Shown here: positions 26,005 through 33,281 of the stretch, in pieces
Layout: each line of letters opens with the position of its first letter
Numbering within the stretch: position 1 is the stretch's first letter
DNA from: VAZQ01 sp045811525
Lineage (GTDB): Bacteria; Pseudomonadota; Alphaproteobacteria; Rhizobiales; Xanthobacteraceae
Length of the DNA stretch: 64,000 nt
Reading direction: 5' to 3'
NCBI GenBank assembly: GCA_045811525.1
Contig: JBJMTV010000039.1
Span: 56,889 to 120,888 of the forward strand
Program-made: the position numbers and the translations under genes
Notes under the pieces: model-generated
Seen by the model: only the letters and a program-made list of their open reading frames with translations
What the model was told of the DNA's origin: nothing
The model's database searches: none

Positions 26005-27309
26005 ATGAACATCCAGACACGCCAGGGCGGCTCGAGCAGCTGGGAGGATGTCCGCAGGCGGCTCGACCAAAACGCGCCATTCTCGAACATGCAGGATACG
26101 CCGTACTATCGTGATGCAGTTTACGACAACTACTCCAAAGCCGAATACCAGCGCCGGTATGCTGCCTTGCGCGACAAGATGCGCGAGCACAGGCTCGACG
26201 CTGTTATTGTCCCGGGTGGGCCGAGCCATTGGAGCTTTGGCGGCGGGATGCAGTGGCTCACCGGCCACTGGGAATGGCACGCCATTGCCTCTTATGTCGT
26301 CGTACCGCTCGATGGCGATCCGACATTGGTTTTTTCCATGGGCGGCACCCATGCGGAAGCCTGTCGGCGGGAGTGTGCCAACGCCGTGAGCGACGTGCGC
26401 CACAGCCGCAGCGGTAAATATGCGGAGGTGATGGTCGAGCGCTTGAAGGAGCTTAAGCTCGAGCGTGGCCGCATCGGCCTTATGGAGGTGGATGCGCGCC
26501 ACAACGATTATCTGCCGGTCAACCAATATAACGTGCTTCGCAAGGGCCTGCCGGATGCCGAGCTGGTATTCACCAAAGGCTTCATGCACGAGCTGGTGGT
26601 GGTGCACAGCGCGGAGGAGCTGCGCTGTGTACGCAAGGCCGGGCTCCTGTGCGAGCAGGCGATGCAGGCGATGGTGGCACGTGCCAAGCCTGGTGTTCCC
26701 GAGTACGAATTGCGTGCCGCAGCAGGCGCCGCCATCCTCGATGGTGGTGGCGACATCGATTTTCTCATTATCGGCAGCACGCCAATGGACAACCCGGCGA
26801 TGGTGTTCGGCAATCCGCGCCCATCGCAGCGCCGGCTGCAGAAGGGTGACATCATCAACATGGAGCTTGCGGCGGGCTACAACGGCATGTCGGCCCAGAT
26901 TGGCTCGCCCATTACCATCGGTGCACCGAACGAGATGGTCCGCAAGTTCTGGGAGGACATCACGCTGCCCGGCTACCAGCGCATCGTTGCCGAGATCAAG
27001 CCAGGCAATGCGACTGACAACATGCGGCTCGCGGCCAAATTCTTTCGTGACAAGGGGGTGCAGTCGCGGCCGGTGCAGGTGCACGGTATCGACATTGTCA
27101 CCGACAAGCCGCATGTTTTCGCCGAGCGCACCGAGGCCGACGAAATCGACAAGGTGCTCAAGCCGGGCATGATCATCATGGCCGAGCCCAATCCGATCAC
27201 GGCGGATGGGCTGTTCGGCATTTTTCTCGGACATACATTCATTGTCACCAATGAGGGCCATGAATGTGTCGACAGCTTTCCGCTGGAAATCGTCGTGGCG
27301 CAGCCGTGA
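26005..27309 (+). CDS. M24 (creatinase/prolidase-fold) family protein with two missing metal aspartates
   Basis: 434 residues from the ATG at 26005 (GAGGGGGG upstream). The N-terminal creatinase domain begins near residue 45 with YQRRYAALRDKMREHRLDAVIVPGG, and the pita-bread domain near residue 200. The canonical metal loop DxGxxYxGYxSDxTR is here MELAAGYNGMSAQIGSP, so the first Asp is Glu and the second is Gln. HGIDIV and AEPNP keep the later His and Glu positions. This favours a metal-free creatinase-like hydrolase or an altered metal site over an Xaa-Pro peptidase. It lies 19 bases after the binding-protein gene, so the imported compound may be its substrate. Confidence 0.85.
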   Translation: MNIQTRQGGSSSWEDVRRRLDQNAPFSNMQDTPYYRDAVYDNYSKAEYQRRYAALRDKMREHRLDAVIVPGGPSHWSFGGGMQWLTGHWEWHAIASYVVVPLDGDPTLVFSMGGTHAEACRRECANAVSDVRHSRSGKYAEVMVERLKELKLERGRIGLMEVDARHNDYLPVNQYNVLRKGLPDAELVFTKGFMHELVVVHSAEELRCVRKAGLLCEQAMQAMVARAKPGVPEYELRAAAGAAILDGGGDIDFLIIGSTPMDNPAMVFGNPRPSQRRLQKGDIINMELAAGYNGMSAQIGSPITIGAPNEMVRKFWEDITLPGYQRIVAEIKPGNATDNMRLAAKFFRDKGVQSRPVQVHGIDIVTDKPHVFAERTEADEIDKVLKPGMIIMAEPNPITADGLFGIFLGHTFIVTNEGHECVDSFPLEIVVAQP

Positions 27310-27365
27310 GGCCGGTGGGGTGAGGCCATGAGCGCAAAAGCAAGCGGTGGGCAGCAGCGGCGTCC

Positions 27366-28451
27366 GTGTTGAGCAAGGTTTCCTCTGAGAACACGCATCG
27401 CGTTTCCGCTGCGCTGCTGCAGGCCTTCCTGCAGGATGTCTTCCGCGCCTGCGGCCTGCCCGAGGCGGACGCCGCGACCGTCGCCGGCGGCATGCTTGAA
27501 GCCGATCTCACCGGCTCTGACGCGCACGGCGTTTTTCGCCTTGCCGCCTACGTGCGGCAGCTAAAGCGCGGGGTATTCAACCCCCGCGCTAAAATCAGTG
27601 TGATCGAGCGCGGCCCGGCAACGGCGCTCATCGATGGCGACCAGGGCCTGGGTCATGTGGTGATGACCTATGCCGCCAACCTGGCGGTGGAGCTCGCGCG
27701 CGCCTCAGGCATCGGCTGGGTCGGCGCGCGGCGCTCAAACCACGCCGGCGCCGGCGGAAATTATGTCGTGATCCCCGTCGCGCACAACATGGTCGGCATT
27801 TACGGCGCGACCTCGAGCGTACACCACATGGCGCCGTGGGGCGGGGCCGAGCCTCTGCTCGGCACCAACCCGATTGCGATCGGCATTCCCGCCGGGGAGG
27901 AGCCGCCGGTCATACTCGACATTGCGACGTCGCTGGCCTCAAACGGTGCCATCCGCACGCATCAGCTCGAGGGTCGGTCCATGCCGGAAGGTTGGGTGCA
28001 AAGCCGCACTGACGGCTCGCCCATCACCGACCCTGCCCGCATCAACGAAGGCACATACCTGCCGATGGCCGGCTACAAGGGTTACGGCTTGTCGCTGGTG
28101 ATCGGGCTGTTGGCGGGACCGCTCAATCGTGCGAGCTTCGGGCGCGACATCCGGGATTTCGCTGCGCCGCCTGCCGGCGAGCTCAATGTCGGACAGTTCG
28201 TGGTTGCCCTCGATGTCGCACGCTTCCTGCCGCCGGATGTGTTCAAGGCCGAGGTTGATCGACACATCCGCGACCTCAACGCCTCGCGGCGGCTGCCTGA
28301 CGTCGATGAGATCCGCGTGCCGGGCCAGGGGCGGATGCGCCGGCGAGCCGAACGTGAGCGGAACGGCATTCCTCTCTCCACGACGCTCATCGCGCAGGTC
28401 GACGAGGTTGCCAAATCGCTCGGCGTCGCTGCGCTGAGCACCCGGTCGTGA
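27366..28451 (+). CDS. Ldh family (malate/L-lactate/ureidoglycolate type) NAD(P)-dependent oxidoreductase
   Basis: 361 residues from a GTG. PF02615 features: EADLTGSDAHGVFRLAAYV with the active-site His in SDAHG, GWVGARRSNHAGAGGNY with the second His, PLLGTNPIAIGIP, VILDIATSLASNG and a YKGYGLSLVIGLLAG segment. Members reduce or oxidise 2-hydroxyacids, ureidoglycolate, 2,3-diketogulonate or sulfolactate. It follows the M24 gene in the same operon (57 bases) and probably oxidises a hydroxyacid made from the imported compound. The C-terminal end is rich in Arg and Ser and slightly longer than usual. Confidence 0.9.
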   Translation: MLSKVSSENTHRVSAALLQAFLQDVFRACGLPEADAATVAGGMLEADLTGSDAHGVFRLAAYVRQLKRGVFNPRAKISVIERGPATALIDGDQGLGHVVMTYAANLAVELARASGIGWVGARRSNHAGAGGNYVVIPVAHNMVGIYGATSSVHHMAPWGGAEPLLGTNPIAIGIPAGEEPPVILDIATSLASNGAIRTHQLEGRSMPEGWVQSRTDGSPITDPARINEGTYLPMAGYKGYGLSLVIGLLAGPLNRASFGRDIRDFAAPPAGELNVGQFVVALDVARFLPPDVFKAEVDRHIRDLNASRRLPDVDEIRVPGQGRMRRRAERERNGIPLSTTLIAQVDEVAKSLGVAALSTRS

Positions 28452-28472
28452 GCGTCTCGACGTGAGCGTGAC

Positions 28473-29012
28473 ATGAGTGGAAGCGCGCCGGCACCACAAG
28501 CACAAGGGTCGGCATTTTGGCGTTTCTCCCTCGGCTTCTACCGGCTGGAAGGCGTGGGCGAGGCGTGTATCGCCCTGCAGGAGCAATCCGGCGTCGACGT
28601 GAACCTTCTGTTGTTTCTGCTTTGGCAGGCAGGTGAGAAGCATGTCGCTTCGCAAGCCGAGATCGCCGCGCTCGAGGGCCGCATCAGTCCGTGGCGCGAG
28701 ATGACGGTGGTGCCGCTGCGGAACGTGCGTCGCGCCTTGAAATCGCCGCCACAGCTCGTGCCCGCCAGCAGCGCCGAAGCGCTGCGTACGAGAATAAAGG
28801 CGGTGGAGCTCGAGGCCGAGCGCCTGCAGCAGGAGGCCATGCACGAGGTTGCGCGTTCGGCTCCGCTCGCCAGCAGCACCGCGTCGGCGCAGGAAGCGGC
28901 GCGCGCGAATGTGGCGGCTTATGAGCGGATCTGCCGGGCGCCTTTTGCGCCGTCTGCTGTCGCAACCTTGCTCGCAGCCTTCGGCCGGCTGGAGCACAAC
29001 ACGGGAAGGTGA
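28473..29012 (+). CDS. TIGR02444 family protein
   Basis: 179 residues, no signal. The N-terminal FWRFSLGFYRLEGVGEACIALQ and VDVNLLLFLLWQAGEK are the family marks of TIGR02444 (PF09523). The centre (about 90-150) is rich in Ala, Glu and Arg and predicts a long helix, possibly a coiled coil. The function of the family is not known. In many alphaproteobacteria it stands near ABC or tRNA genes; here it sits between an Ldh-type dehydrogenase and a CMD protein, probably co-transcribed. Confidence 0.85.
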   Translation: MSGSAPAPQAQGSAFWRFSLGFYRLEGVGEACIALQEQSGVDVNLLLFLLWQAGEKHVASQAEIAALEGRISPWREMTVVPLRNVRRALKSPPQLVPASSAEALRTRIKAVELEAERLQQEAMHEVARSAPLASSTASAQEAARANVAAYERICRAPFAPSAVATLLAAFGRLEHNTGR

Positions 29013-29015
29013 CTC

Positions 29016-29396
29016 ATGGACAAGGACACGTATGAGCGCGGGCTCTCAATGCGGCGCAAGGTGCTCGGCGAGGAGTATGTCGAGCGCGCGCTGAAAAGCT
29101 CGGATGATTTCAGCCGCGACTTCCAGCGCATCGTCACGCAGTATTGCTGGGGCGAGACCTGGGGTGATGACACGCTCAGCCCCCGCGAGCGTTCGATACT
29201 CAACCTCGGCATGATCGCGTCGCTCGGCAAAATGGAGGAATTCCAGACCCATGTGCGCGGGGCCCTGCGCAACGGGCTCACCCCGAACGAGATTCGCGCC
29301 GTGCTCACGCAGATCGCGATTTACTGCGGAATTCCGGTGGGCGTGGACTGTTTCCGTTTGGCCAGGGCTGTGCTCGCCGAGAGCAAAAAGGCGTGA
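29016..29396 (+). CDS. PcaC-like 4-carboxymuconolactone decarboxylase family protein
   Basis: 126 residues, the length of PcaC, with GGGAAGG before the ATG. The CMD domain is complete: RRKVLGEEYVERAL, YCWGETWGDDTLSPRERSIL, EEFQTHVRGALRNGLTPNEI and LTQIAIYCGIPVGVD. PcaC removes CO2 from gamma-carboxymuconolactone in the protocatechuate branch of the beta-ketoadipate pathway. No other pca gene is in the window, so it may serve a related lactone. It starts 3 bases after the TIGR02444 stop and ends this operon. Confidence 0.88.
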   Translation: MDKDTYERGLSMRRKVLGEEYVERALKSSDDFSRDFQRIVTQYCWGETWGDDTLSPRERSILNLGMIASLGKMEEFQTHVRGALRNGLTPNEIRAVLTQIAIYCGIPVGVDCFRLARAVLAESKKA

Positions 29397-29559
29397 GGGC
29401 TGCGGGGGTCGGCCGTATCCCACTGATTATCCAGAGTTCCTGCTCCGCCGCGCGTCAATCGGTTGGTTATTTTTCCCGCTTATGGTCTTGAATGCGCCTT
29501 GTTCATGAGGCGATTTCGTCCATGACTCCATCGGGCGTGTTTGTGGTTGGGGAGGGGCA

Positions 29560-30867
29560 ATGGTAGTCCGCACAGCTGGTGCATTGGCGACGCTTTTGTT
29601 GGGTGTGGCGAGTTGGGGCACGTCTGCGCCGGCGCAATACAGCCCACAGCCCTATCCATCAGCACAGGCTTATCCACCATCGGCGGATCCCTATCAGGCC
29701 TACCGGCCCCTGCCGCCACTGGATCCGACGGACGATATCGCAGACTACGATCCGGGCCGCCCGCTGCCGCCAGCTTCTATCGGCTCCCAAGCCTATGAGC
29801 CACCGGCCCCGCCACTTGCGACTGGCCCGGGCTGGGGCCGCAGATATGAGTCCCCCATTGAAGAGGCCGAGCTGCCGCCACCCGGCGCGTCAGGACTGCC
29901 ACCATCTGCTTATCCCGCGACGGTTCCACCTGGATATCGCCAGCCCATACCTCCTGGCGGATATCGCGAAATGCCCGCGGCCGGATATCGCGAGCCGATA
30001 CCTGCGCCTGGTTACCGCGAGCCTCCTGGACAACAATATGGCTATGGCACCCAGCCGCCCGCCGCAGGCCCGTATGGCCCGCAAGGATACGAGCCGGCCG
30101 CTGCGGGGACGCGTCCCTATTACGGTCAGCCGGGCACTCCCGTGCCGCCCGGCCCAGTCGAACAGGAATCCATGCGTCCGCCGCTGCCGATCGGACCGGG
30201 CCAGACCGATCCTGGTGCGACCGGGGTGGTGCGCGATCCGCGAACTCAGATGGCCGCCTTGCCGCCTGAGGTGCGACCCGAATTTGGTCCGCGCAAGGAA
30301 CTGCCGGTCCAGTTCCGTCGGACCCTTGTGGACTACCGGACGAAAGAGCCGGCTGGGACAATCATCATCGATACCCAGAACACGTTCCTCTACCTGGTGC
30401 TCGGCAACGGCAAGGCCATGCGCTACGGCGTCGGCGTCGGGCGCGAGGGATTCACCTGGAACGGCAGTGAGAAGGTCACCCGTATGGCGGAGTGGCCGGA
30501 CTGGCATCCACCGACTGAGATGATCGAGCGCCAGCCCTATTTGCCGCGCTTCATGGCCGGCGGTGACGGAAATCCGCTCGGCGCCCGCGCTCTATATCTC
30601 GGTAAGACCATCTATCGCATTCACGGCACCAACCAGCCGTCCACGATCGGCTCATTCGTGTCCTCGGGATGTATACGCCTGACCAATGAGGACGTGATGG
30701 ACCTGTACAGCCGCGTGAAGGTCGGCACGCGGGTCGTCGTGCTGCCCGGGCAAGCGCCCGCGACCGCTTCGGCCATGTCGCTCGGCCCGGCCGCGGCAGC
30801 GTCGAGCGCTGCGCCGCCCGTGAGCATGGCGCCCATGGCCTTGCCGCCCGGGGCTATTCCTCGTTAG
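29560..30867 (+). CDS. L,D-transpeptidase with Pro/Tyr-rich repeat region (ErfK/YbiS/YcfS/YnhG type)
   Basis: 435 residues. A signal peptide (residues 1-26) leads into a region of about 220 residues rich in Pro, Gly and Tyr with tandem GYREPIP-like units (residues about 125-155), probably disordered and spanning the periplasm. The YkuD catalytic domain (PF03734) is at about 255-400: FLYLVLGNGKAMRYGVGVGRE, PYLPRFMAGGDGNPLGARAL, the His of YRIHGTNQP and catalytic Cys371 in SSGCIRLTNED. It makes 3-3 cross-links in peptidoglycan or fixes proteins to it. The last 30 residues are Ala/Pro-rich. It has its own upstream gap of 163 bases, so it is probably transcribed alone. Confidence 0.93.
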   Translation: MVVRTAGALATLLLGVASWGTSAPAQYSPQPYPSAQAYPPSADPYQAYRPLPPLDPTDDIADYDPGRPLPPASIGSQAYEPPAPPLATGPGWGRRYESPIEEAELPPPGASGLPPSAYPATVPPGYRQPIPPGGYREMPAAGYREPIPAPGYREPPGQQYGYGTQPPAAGPYGPQGYEPAAAGTRPYYGQPGTPVPPGPVEQESMRPPLPIGPGQTDPGATGVVRDPRTQMAALPPEVRPEFGPRKELPVQFRRTLVDYRTKEPAGTIIIDTQNTFLYLVLGNGKAMRYGVGVGREGFTWNGSEKVTRMAEWPDWHPPTEMIERQPYLPRFMAGGDGNPLGARALYLGKTIYRIHGTNQPSTIGSFVSSGCIRLTNEDVMDLYSRVKVGTRVVVLPGQAPATASAMSLGPAAAASSAAPPVSMAPMALPPGAIPR

Positions 30868-31186
30868 CCATCTGCGGACGGGCTTGTAGGATTACTCTCA
30901 AGCCGGTGCGTCTTTCATCAGCGCCTGCACACAAGATCGCACGATGCCTTTCGCCTGCGCGCTGGGCGCATGAACCAGAGAACATCTCGCGAGGGGGTGT
31001 CTGCTTGAAGCGGGCGGGTTTGAAACCCGCCCCAACAAGTCTCGCGATTTGTACGTTGCGCTTGCAGAGATGTGCGAATAACCACTTTGCGCCGGAGCCA
31101 GGCCTGAGCAGATCGAGCTGAAGGGTCGTCAGGTTGCGCACGGAACAGGGTTCATGTTTCAAACCCGCCCCTAGTTTAACGGCGCG
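30868..31186. other. Intergenic region carrying a palindromic element
   Basis: 319 bases between the convergent ends of the L,D-transpeptidase and D-hydroxyacid dehydrogenase genes. It holds the palindrome at 31012-31032 and a partial second copy (CAAACCCGCCCC) at about 31155-31167. The open frames across it read out the known spurious peptide of this repeat (GAGFKPAR on the minus strand) and are not accepted as genes. Confidence 0.55.
31012..31032. repeat. GC-rich palindrome (GGGCGGGTTT-G-AAACCCGCCC type)
   Basis: GGGCGGGTTT at 31012-31021 is followed after one base by its exact reverse complement AAACCCGCCC. The related string TTTCAAACCCGCCCC recurs about 130 bases on. Palindromes of this sequence are widespread repetitive intergenic elements in bacteria. 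There is no U-run, so it is not a classical terminator, though it lies at a convergent gene end. Confidence 0.7.
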
Positions 31187-32146
31187 TCAGTCCAGCACGC
31201 GCTTGGGCGTGCCATCGAGAAAAGCGCGGATGTCCTCGACGACACCGGCGAAATAAGTACGGTAGTTCTGCAGCGCCACATAGCCGAGATGTGGCGTCAG
31301 CACCACGTTCTCCATTTTGCGAAATGGGTGCTCGAGCGGCAACGGCTCGACATCGAAAACGTCGAGCCCGGCGCCGGCGATCCGGTTCTGGCGCAATGCG
31401 GCCAGCAATGCGCTCTGGTCGATAATTGGCCCGCGTGAGGTGTTGACGATGTAGGCAGAGCGCTTCATCAGCTCGAGCTCCTTCGCCCCGACCAGGCCGC
31501 GCGAACGCGGCGATAGCACGACGTGGATGCTGATCAGGTCCGCCTGGCGAAACAGCTCGTCCTTGCTGACATAGGCGACTCCGGCCTCGTTGCATTTTTC
31601 CGGCGTAAGATTCTGGCTCCAGGCAATAACCTTCATGCCAAAGGCCTTGGCAATAGCCGCGGTTCGAGTACCGAGCTTGCCAAGCCCCAGCACCCCCAAG
31701 GTCAACCCGTCGAGATCCAGTCCGATGGTTGTCTGCCAGCGAGCCCCGGCTTTCATGCGCGCATTCTCGTAGCCGATCCTGCGCGTGAGCTCGAGCATGA
31801 GGCCGATGGCAATCCCTGATGTGGGATTGCCAACCGATGATGTGCCGCAAACGATCACGCCATGCTCCTTAGCGGCCGCCACGTCTATGGAGGCGTTGCG
31901 CATGCCGGTGGTGATCAGGAGCTTGAGGTCGGGAAGCTTCTCGATGACGCCACGTGAGAATGCGGTGCGCTCGCGCATGGCGCAGACGATCGCGAAGCCC
32001 TGCAACGCCTTCACGACGTTGTCTGCTGAGCCGAGATGCTCCTGGAACACCTTGATCTCGAGTTCGCCGGAGACCTTCGACCAGTCGGCGGCCTGGAGGG
32101 CGACATCCTGATAATCATCGAGAATCGCGCAGCGTTGGCGAGGCAT
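31187..32146 (-). CDS. D-2-hydroxyacid dehydrogenase family protein
   Basis: 319 residues, the normal size. The NAD-binding Rossmann site is LGVLGLGKLGTRTAAIAK (about residues 147-164). The catalytic Arg lies in NTSRGPIID, Glu in DVFDVEPLPLEHPF and His in LTPHLGYV. The N-terminus (RCAILDDYQDVALQAADW) is the subtype often listed as D-2-hydroxyacid dehydrogenase next to 3-phosphoglycerate dehydrogenases. It interconverts a 2-keto acid and a D-2-hydroxy acid with NAD(P)H; the substrate is not clear. No obvious operon partners. Confidence 0.92.
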   Translation of the reverse strand: MPRQRCAILDDYQDVALQAADWSKVSGELEIKVFQEHLGSADNVVKALQGFAIVCAMRERTAFSRGVIEKLPDLKLLITTGMRNASIDVAAAKEHGVIVCGTSSVGNPTSGIAIGLMLELTRRIGYENARMKAGARWQTTIGLDLDGLTLGVLGLGKLGTRTAAIAKAFGMKVIAWSQNLTPEKCNEAGVAYVSKDELFRQADLISIHVVLSPRSRGLVGAKELELMKRSAYIVNTSRGPIIDQSALLAALRQNRIAGAGLDVFDVEPLPLEHPFRKMENVVLTPHLGYVALQNYRTYFAGVVEDIRAFLDGTPKRVLD

Positions 32147-32308
32147 GGGGTGTCCGTGAATGGTCCGAGAGGAGGATAGCGGAGGGTCTCTTCCCTATAG
32201 CACAGCGGGCAACGCTGTCGCTCGGGCCGCATTGCGATTGATGCGGTGGATGGCCGGGCCGCCTTGAACGGAGCGGGATCCCTCAACCAGAGCCAGATGA
32301 CGAGGAAG

Positions 32309-32533
32309 TCAGGCCTTCGCGCGCGCCGGGAGCAGGGTGTTGACGTGCTCGAATTGCGCAGGCGCGGGATTATGCTTCTCGTGCCATTTAGGGCCCGGAC
32401 CCCGCATGTAGTGCAGCTCGGGCCGATAGGAATCGAACAGGCTCTTGCTCAGGCTGCTGAAAAACTCGGCACAGTCCGCCGTGAGGCGCGGCCCCTGGCT
32501 GGCTGGTCTGACGTTGGTGTTTTTCTTTTTCAT
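32309..32533 (-). CDS. Small conserved protein A with YRPELHYMRGPGPKW motif
   Basis: 74 residues, basic, no signal peptide or membrane segment, with a G-rich Shine-Dalgarno-like run before the ATG. The centre reads DSYRPELHYMRGPGPKW followed by xxKH. The same motif recurs in the protein at 32782-33012 on the same strand, with the preceding helix-like region (LSKSLF versus LWRGLL) in the same place; this conservation is the main support for a real gene. Both lie between a dehydrogenase gene and ettA. I do not recognise a named family. The short lysine-rich start MKKKNTNVRP is typical for small RNA- or protein-binding factors, but no function can be assigned. Confidence 0.65.
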   Translation of the reverse strand: MKKKNTNVRPASQGPRLTADCAEFFSSLSKSLFDSYRPELHYMRGPGPKWHEKHNPAPAQFEHVNTLLPARAKA

Positions 32534-32781
32534 TGGTGGCCCCCCGAACTGCCCCTCCCGTCGCGCACGCCTTTTCGTGCAAACGGGACCTGGTCTTGGA
32601 TGTCTAAGGGGGCAATCTTCGGCTTGAATTTGTTAAAAAGCAGTACGAATTCGTGAGCGATTCCAAGTTGGTGGCGAGTAGTTGCAAAAGAGCTACTATT
32701 AGGGTTAATGACCGGTGTTTCTATGTCACAGTTCCGGTGGAAATGGCGGCAGGGAGTGCGCGGACTCGAATGCTGGCCCGT
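32534..32781. other. AT-richer spacer between the twin mini-genes
   Basis: 248 bases with lower GC than the surroundings (around 32620-32710). It probably contains the promoter of the mini-gene at 32309-32533 and perhaps a terminator of the other. No clear hexamers or hairpin could be fixed by eye. Confidence 0.35.
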
Positions 32782-33012
32782 TCACCGGCCGGCGAGGGCG
32801 ACCGTTCCTCGTGCGACGGTCCAGCCGGCATGCCGTGAATGGCCAAGATGCTTCGCGCGCCACTTCGGCCCGGGCCCGCGCATGTAGTGAAGCTCAGGCC
32901 GGTAGGGATCGAGAAGTCCGCGCCACAACGTGCGCACCGCGTCGGCAAGCTCGGTCCCGAGGCTGGCAGATCGCGTCGGGGTCGTGACAGGTCGGTTGCC
33001 TACGCGCGTCAT
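32782..33012 (-). CDS. Small conserved protein B with YRPELHYMRGPGPKW motif
   Basis: 76 residues from the ATG at 33012 (MTRVGNRPVTTPTRSA); an upstream ATG at 33072 would add 20 residues without support. The motif DPYRPELHYMRGPGPKWRAKH is shared with the protein 250 bases downstream, and an N-R-P pair near the N-terminus is shared as well. Outside the motif the two have drifted, so an old tandem duplication under selection on the motif is the simplest reading. The ribosome site is weak (GAGTGAG). Function unknown; divergent from ettA. Confidence 0.62.
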   Translation of the reverse strand: MTRVGNRPVTTPTRSASLGTELADAVRTLWRGLLDPYRPELHYMRGPGPKWRAKHLGHSRHAGWTVARGTVALAGR

Positions 33013-33281
33013 GACACTCACTCTCTCATCGTAGTCTCCGGCAGCAGCGCTCAAGTTCAGCGGCATGGCCAACGCTCTGGATTAAATCGCCGTAGGGATT
33101 CGCCCGCTGGTTGCTGTGTGCCTGAGCTCATGTCGCGCAAAATAGGCCGGCGCGGTCCCTGCCGATGTGTCGGCGGTCACAGCTTGTCGCTTCTCGGAGG
33201 GAAGCGCGGGGTTGCTCCGGGCGCTCGCGCTCGCTAAACAGCGCGCGATTTCCCGAACATCGTGCGAAAGGACCTCGGCGG
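33013..33281. promoter_or_regulatory. Divergent intergenic region before ettA
   Basis: 269 bases between the divergent mini-gene and ettA; expected to contain both promoters. Nothing else supported. Confidence 0.35.

Noticed and set aside
25960..27261. 433-residue minus-strand frame opposite the M24 gene
   Set aside because: Shadow frame, no domain, opposite a supported operon gene.
30854..31162. Minus-strand frame with the peptide VGAGFKPAR
   Set aside because: The peptide is read from the GC-rich palindrome at 31012-31032 and is a known kind of spurious translation of a repeat, not a gene.
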